The translations under genes were made by a program, and so were the position numbers. The notes under the pieces are model-generated. The model worked only from the letters and a program-made list of their open reading frames with translations, was not told the DNA's origin and made no database searches. From DASPTT01 sp035623275 (GTDB taxonomy: Bacteria > Actinomycetota > Acidimicrobiia > Acidimicrobiales > UBA8190): a stretch of DNA of 14,797 nucleotides. Shown here piece by piece: positions 12,558 to 14,797 of this stretch. The stretch spans positions 1-14,797 of the forward strand of contig DASPTT010000163.1 of the NCBI GenBank assembly GCA_035623275.1. Direction: 5' to 3'. Numbering within the stretch: position 1 is the first letter of the stretch; every line of letters begins with the position of its first letter.

Positions 12558-13307
12558 ATGGACGAGCCCGCCCTCCGCCAGCTGCTCGAGGACGTCGCGT
12601 CGGGCCTGTGCCCCCCCGACGAGGCCGTGGCTCGGCTGCGGCGCCTTCCCTTCGCGGACCTCGGTTACGCCCGGGTCGACCATCATCGCGTCCTGCGCCA
12701 GCGCATGGGGGAGGCCGTCTACGCGCCGGGCAAGGCGCCCGAGCACTGCGCCGGGATCGTTGCCGAGCTGCTCGCCGAGCCCGCGGGCGGCCCCGTCCTG
12801 CTCACGCGGGCCGCGCCCGGGCAGGTGGAGGCCGCCCTGGCCCGATCACCCGGCGGCACCGTGACGGCCACCGGTGCCCTGGCCACCGTCACGTGGCGCC
12901 GCGCCACGGACCGCCCCGGGCGCGTGCTGGTCGTGACGGCGGGCACGGCGGACCTCCCGGTCGCCCACGAGTGCGTCGCCACCTTGGAAGCGCACGGGAT
13001 CAGGCCGACGCTGCTCGCCGACTGCGGCGTGGCCGGCGTGCACCGGCTGCTGGCCTCGGTCGACGAGCTGGCCGACGCCGATGCCGTCGTGGTGGCGGCG
13101 GGCATGGAGGGCGCGTTGGCCAGCCTGGTGGCGGGGATCACGCCGGCGCCGGTGGTGGCCGTGCCCGTCTCCAGCGGCTATGGCGCCGCCTTGGAGGGGG
13201 TCACGGCCCTGCTGGCCATGCACGCGTCGTGCGCGGCGGGCCTGACGGTCGTCGGCATCGACAACGGCTTCGGTGCCGCCTGCGCGGTGGTGAGGCTGCT
13301 GCCGTGA
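12558..13307 (+). CDS. larB: Nickel pincer cofactor biosynthesis protein LarB
   Basis: LarB carboxylates nicotinic acid adenine dinucleotide at C5 and hydrolyses the phosphoanhydride, giving pyridinium-3,5-biscarboxylic acid mononucleotide, the first step of the nickel-pincer cofactor of lactate racemase and related LarA enzymes. The N-terminal part carries the LarB pattern LPFADLGYARVDHHRVLRQR and GEAVYAPGKAPE. The C-terminal half is a PurE-like (AIR carboxylase) domain: RVLVVTAGTADLPVAHECV, LADCGVAGVHRL, ADAVVVAAGMEGALASLVAG, then PVVAVPVSSGYG and GLTVVGIDNGFGAA. Length (249) is normal for the family. I chose the ATG at 12558 because GATAGT sits 7 bases upstream, fitting a leaderless mRNA; a GTG at 12549 in the same frame would add three residues. 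Its stop overlaps the start of larC, so the two are translationally coupled. Confidence 0.95.
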   Translation: MDEPALRQLLEDVASGLCPPDEAVARLRRLPFADLGYARVDHHRVLRQRMGEAVYAPGKAPEHCAGIVAELLAEPAGGPVLLTRAAPGQVEAALARSPGGTVTATGALATVTWRRATDRPGRVLVVTAGTADLPVAHECVATLEAHGIRPTLLADCGVAGVHRLLASVDELADADAVVVAAGMEGALASLVAGITPAPVVAVPVSSGYGAALEGVTALLAMHASCAAGLTVVGIDNGFGAACAVVRLLP

Positions 13308-14572
13308 GCGACGCACCGGTGACGAGGACCACCGCCTGGTTCCACTGCTTCGCGGGGATCGCGGGCGACATGGCGCTGGGGAGCCTGCTCGACGCCGGGG
13401 CGGAGCTCGACGAGGTGGTCGAGCTCCTCGAGCGTCTGCCCTTCCGCGGCTGGCACCTCTCCGCCGAGCCGGTCCTGCGTGCCGGCATCGCGGCCACGCG
13501 CGCTGTCGTCGAGGTGACCGACGACGTGGTGGTGCGCACCCACGCCCACATCGTGGGCCTCGTCCAAGAGGCGCGCCTGCCCGACCGGGTCGCCCGGCGG
13601 GCGCTGGACGTCTTTCAGGCGCTGGCCCAGGTGGAGGGCCGACTGCACCGGCGACCTCCCCAGCAGGTGCACTTCCACGAGGTGGGGTCGCACGACACCC
13701 TCGTCGACGTGGTCGGCACTGCGGCGGCGCTCGAGGTGCTCGGCGTGGACGACGTCTGGTGTTCGGCCGTCGCCACCGGCACGGGCACGGTTCGAAGCGC
13801 CCATGGCTTCCTCCCGAACCCCGCACCGGCGGTGGTGGAGCTCCTGCGGGGCGTTCCCACGTGGGGCCGGGACCTGTCCGTCGAGCTCACCACGCCCACG
13901 GGCGCGGCCATCGTGGCCGCGTTGGCCGTGGGGTTCGGTCCCCTTCCGCCGATGCGCATCGAGACGACCGGTTTCGGGGCCGGGTCCCGCGCCATCGACG
14001 AGCTGCCCAACTGCACCCAGGTCGTGGTGGGTGAGGCCCTCGACGTGCCCGCCGGCGCGGCCGGCCGCGGGCACGAGGTGATGCTGCTCGAGGCCAACCT
14101 CGACGACGTCACCGGGGAGGTCCTGGCGCATGCGGTCGCGGCCCTGCTTGACGCGGGGGCCCTCGACGCGTGGATCACGCCGGTGCTGATGAAGAAGGGC
14201 CGGCCCGGCCACGTGGTGAGCGCGCTGGCCGACCTCGCGCTCGCCGGCGTCGTGCGCCGTCGCCTCCAGGAGGAGACGGGCACCCTGGGGGTGCGGGCGC
14301 ACGGGGTGGAGCGCTGGCCGGCGACGCGGGCGATGGACGCCGTGGACGTCGAGGGGCTGCCCGTGCGGGTCAAGGTCAGCCCCGGGCGGGTCAAGGCCGA
14401 GCAGCGCGACGCGGCGCGTGTCGCTTCGCTCACCGGGCTCCCCTTGCGCGAGGTGTCCTTCCGGGCCGAGTCCGCCTGGCGCGACCGGGCGGAGCGCCCG
14501 GGTGCACCCCGACGCCGCCCCGGTCCCGCGCCCACCGTGCCGGAGCCGCCCGACACCCCCGCGCCGGCCTGA
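13304..14572 (+). CDS. larC: Nickel insertion protein LarC (pyridinium-3,5-bisthiocarboxylic acid mononucleotide nickel chelatase)
   Basis: LarC uses CTP to insert nickel into the sulfurated pyridinium mononucleotide, the last step of nickel-pincer cofactor synthesis. The 422-residue protein begins with WFHCFAGIAGDMALGSLLDA (12-31). It has the conserved VHFHEVGSHDTLVDVVG (122-138), a His-rich RTHAHI segment (78-83), LEANLDDVTGE (262-272) and TPVLMKKGRPGHVVSAL (292-308). In Lactiplantibacillus plantarum larC is read through a programmed frameshift; here it is one uninterrupted frame. The GTG at 13304 overlaps the larB stop in GTGA, so the genes form one operon. The last 25 or so residues are Pro/Arg/Ala-rich and look like a disordered extension. 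larE, the sulfur donor needed for the middle step, is not in the window. Confidence 0.95.
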   Translation: MSDAPVTRTTAWFHCFAGIAGDMALGSLLDAGAELDEVVELLERLPFRGWHLSAEPVLRAGIAATRAVVEVTDDVVVRTHAHIVGLVQEARLPDRVARRALDVFQALAQVEGRLHRRPPQQVHFHEVGSHDTLVDVVGTAAALEVLGVDDVWCSAVATGTGTVRSAHGFLPNPAPAVVELLRGVPTWGRDLSVELTTPTGAAIVAALAVGFGPLPPMRIETTGFGAGSRAIDELPNCTQVVVGEALDVPAGAAGRGHEVMLLEANLDDVTGEVLAHAVAALLDAGALDAWITPVLMKKGRPGHVVSALADLALAGVVRRRLQEETGTLGVRAHGVERWPATRAMDAVDVEGLPVRVKVSPGRVKAEQRDAARVASLTGLPLREVSFRAESAWRDRAERPGAPRRRPGPAPTVPEPPDTPAPA

Positions 14573-14589
14573 ACCCCATCGCAGGCCCG

Positions 14590-14595
14590 TAGGCT
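14590..14595 (+). promoter_or_regulatory. Candidate -10 box of the partial gene after larC
   Basis: TAGGCT fits the TAnnnT pattern and is 8 bases upstream of the GTG at 14604, so the transcript would be leaderless. No clear -35 was seen. Larger promoter claims are not possible from sequence alone. Confidence 0.35.
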
Positions 14596-14603
14596 GGGGC
14601 CCG

Positions 14604-14797
14604 GTGTCACGCACCTCCGATGACGATGCCCGCCAGGTGCCGGAGCCGCCCGCCGACCCCGAAGCCTGGACGGACGAGCAGTGGCTGGCGTGGTTGGTGG
14701 CGACGGACGGCGCCGGGCACGGCGGGGACGACGGCGAGGAGACGGACGCCACCGCCACCCGGATGGGCGCCTTGGCGCGCCGGCCGGGGCCGCGAGC
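14604..14797 (+). CDS. Hypothetical protein, C-terminus beyond window
   Basis: A frame opens at GTG 14604, 31 bases after the larC stop, and runs to the right edge for 64 codons. The N-terminus is acidic and low in complexity: VSRTSDDDARQVPEPPADPE, then AWTDEQWLAWLVATDG, then a Gly/Asp/Glu/Thr-rich piece and TRMGALARRPG. The WTDEQWLAWL segment is a possible short helix. Nothing here identifies a family. The start is uncertain because no Shine-Dalgarno is visible; a TAGGCT 8 bases upstream supports a leaderless start. The acidic, GC-rich but frame-consistent third positions argue that it is coding. Confidence 0.5.
   Translation, partial: MSRTSDDDARQVPEPPADPEAWTDEQWLAWLVATDGAGHGGDDGEETDATATRMGALARRPGPR

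Noticed and set aside
12449..13303. Long in-frame extension upstream of larC through larB (makes a 707-codon ORF)
   Set aside because: The part before 13304 is Arg/Gly/Pro-rich out-of-frame translation of larB. The larC domain starts right after the GTG at 13304, which overlaps the larB stop.
13178..14758. 526-codon minus-strand ORF opposite larC
   Set aside because: It is a long antisense frame caused by high third-position GC in larC; its translation is Arg/Gly/His-rich with no recognisable domain.

Overview
This is a high-GC window that reads as chromosomal DNA of an Actinomycetota member, possibly an acidimicrobial or other deep-branching lineage. The clues are a TIGR00027-type methyltransferase, a mycothiol-linked TIGR03086 protein, frequent GTG starts, and several starts only 6-9 bases downstream of a -10-like hexamer, which suggests leaderless mRNAs. 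The lineage is inferred from gene content and base composition only; nothing in the window fixes the genus.

Left and middle part (1 to about 11200, visibly lower GC by eye): an accessory-looking set of genes mostly on the minus strand. It holds a partial flavin monooxygenase; a TIGR00027/LCM-type methyltransferase divergent from a TetR regulator with a 26-bp shared promoter space; a TIGR03086 DinB-like protein; an antibiotic-biosynthesis-monooxygenase (ABM) domain protein; an unrecognised 153-residue protein; an alpha/beta hydrolase; and a small lipoprotein. A 708-bp gap then contains an apparent frameshifted gene remnant. The most unusual block follows (6769-11166). It has an 853-residue protein joining a cytoplasmic glutamine-synthetase/glutamate-cysteine-ligase-like region to one transmembrane helix and an extracellular Ig-like domain. 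A 44-codon zinc-ribbon gene preceded by a strong Shine-Dalgarno lies directly upstream. Further upstream is a two-helix membrane mini-protein, and divergent from it is a secreted, repeat-rich, beta-helix-like protein.

Right part (about 11200-14797, very GC rich): a fragment of a tyrosine-recombinase N-terminal (arm-binding) region beside a tRNA-Ser(UGA) gene, then core metabolism. pheA (prephenate dehydratase) is divergent from larB-larC, whose products help make the nickel-pincer nucleotide cofactor of lactate racemase-type enzymes. larB and larC overlap by 4 bases. A partial unknown gene runs off the right end. The composition change, integrase fragment and tRNA together suggest an old integration site, with the left part as accessory DNA next to conserved chromosome.

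The best candidate for something new is the 6769-10074 module of ligase-like/TM/Ig protein, zinc-ribbon peptide and membrane mini-protein. The ligase assignment rests on motif-level similarity read by eye and needs a profile or structure search.
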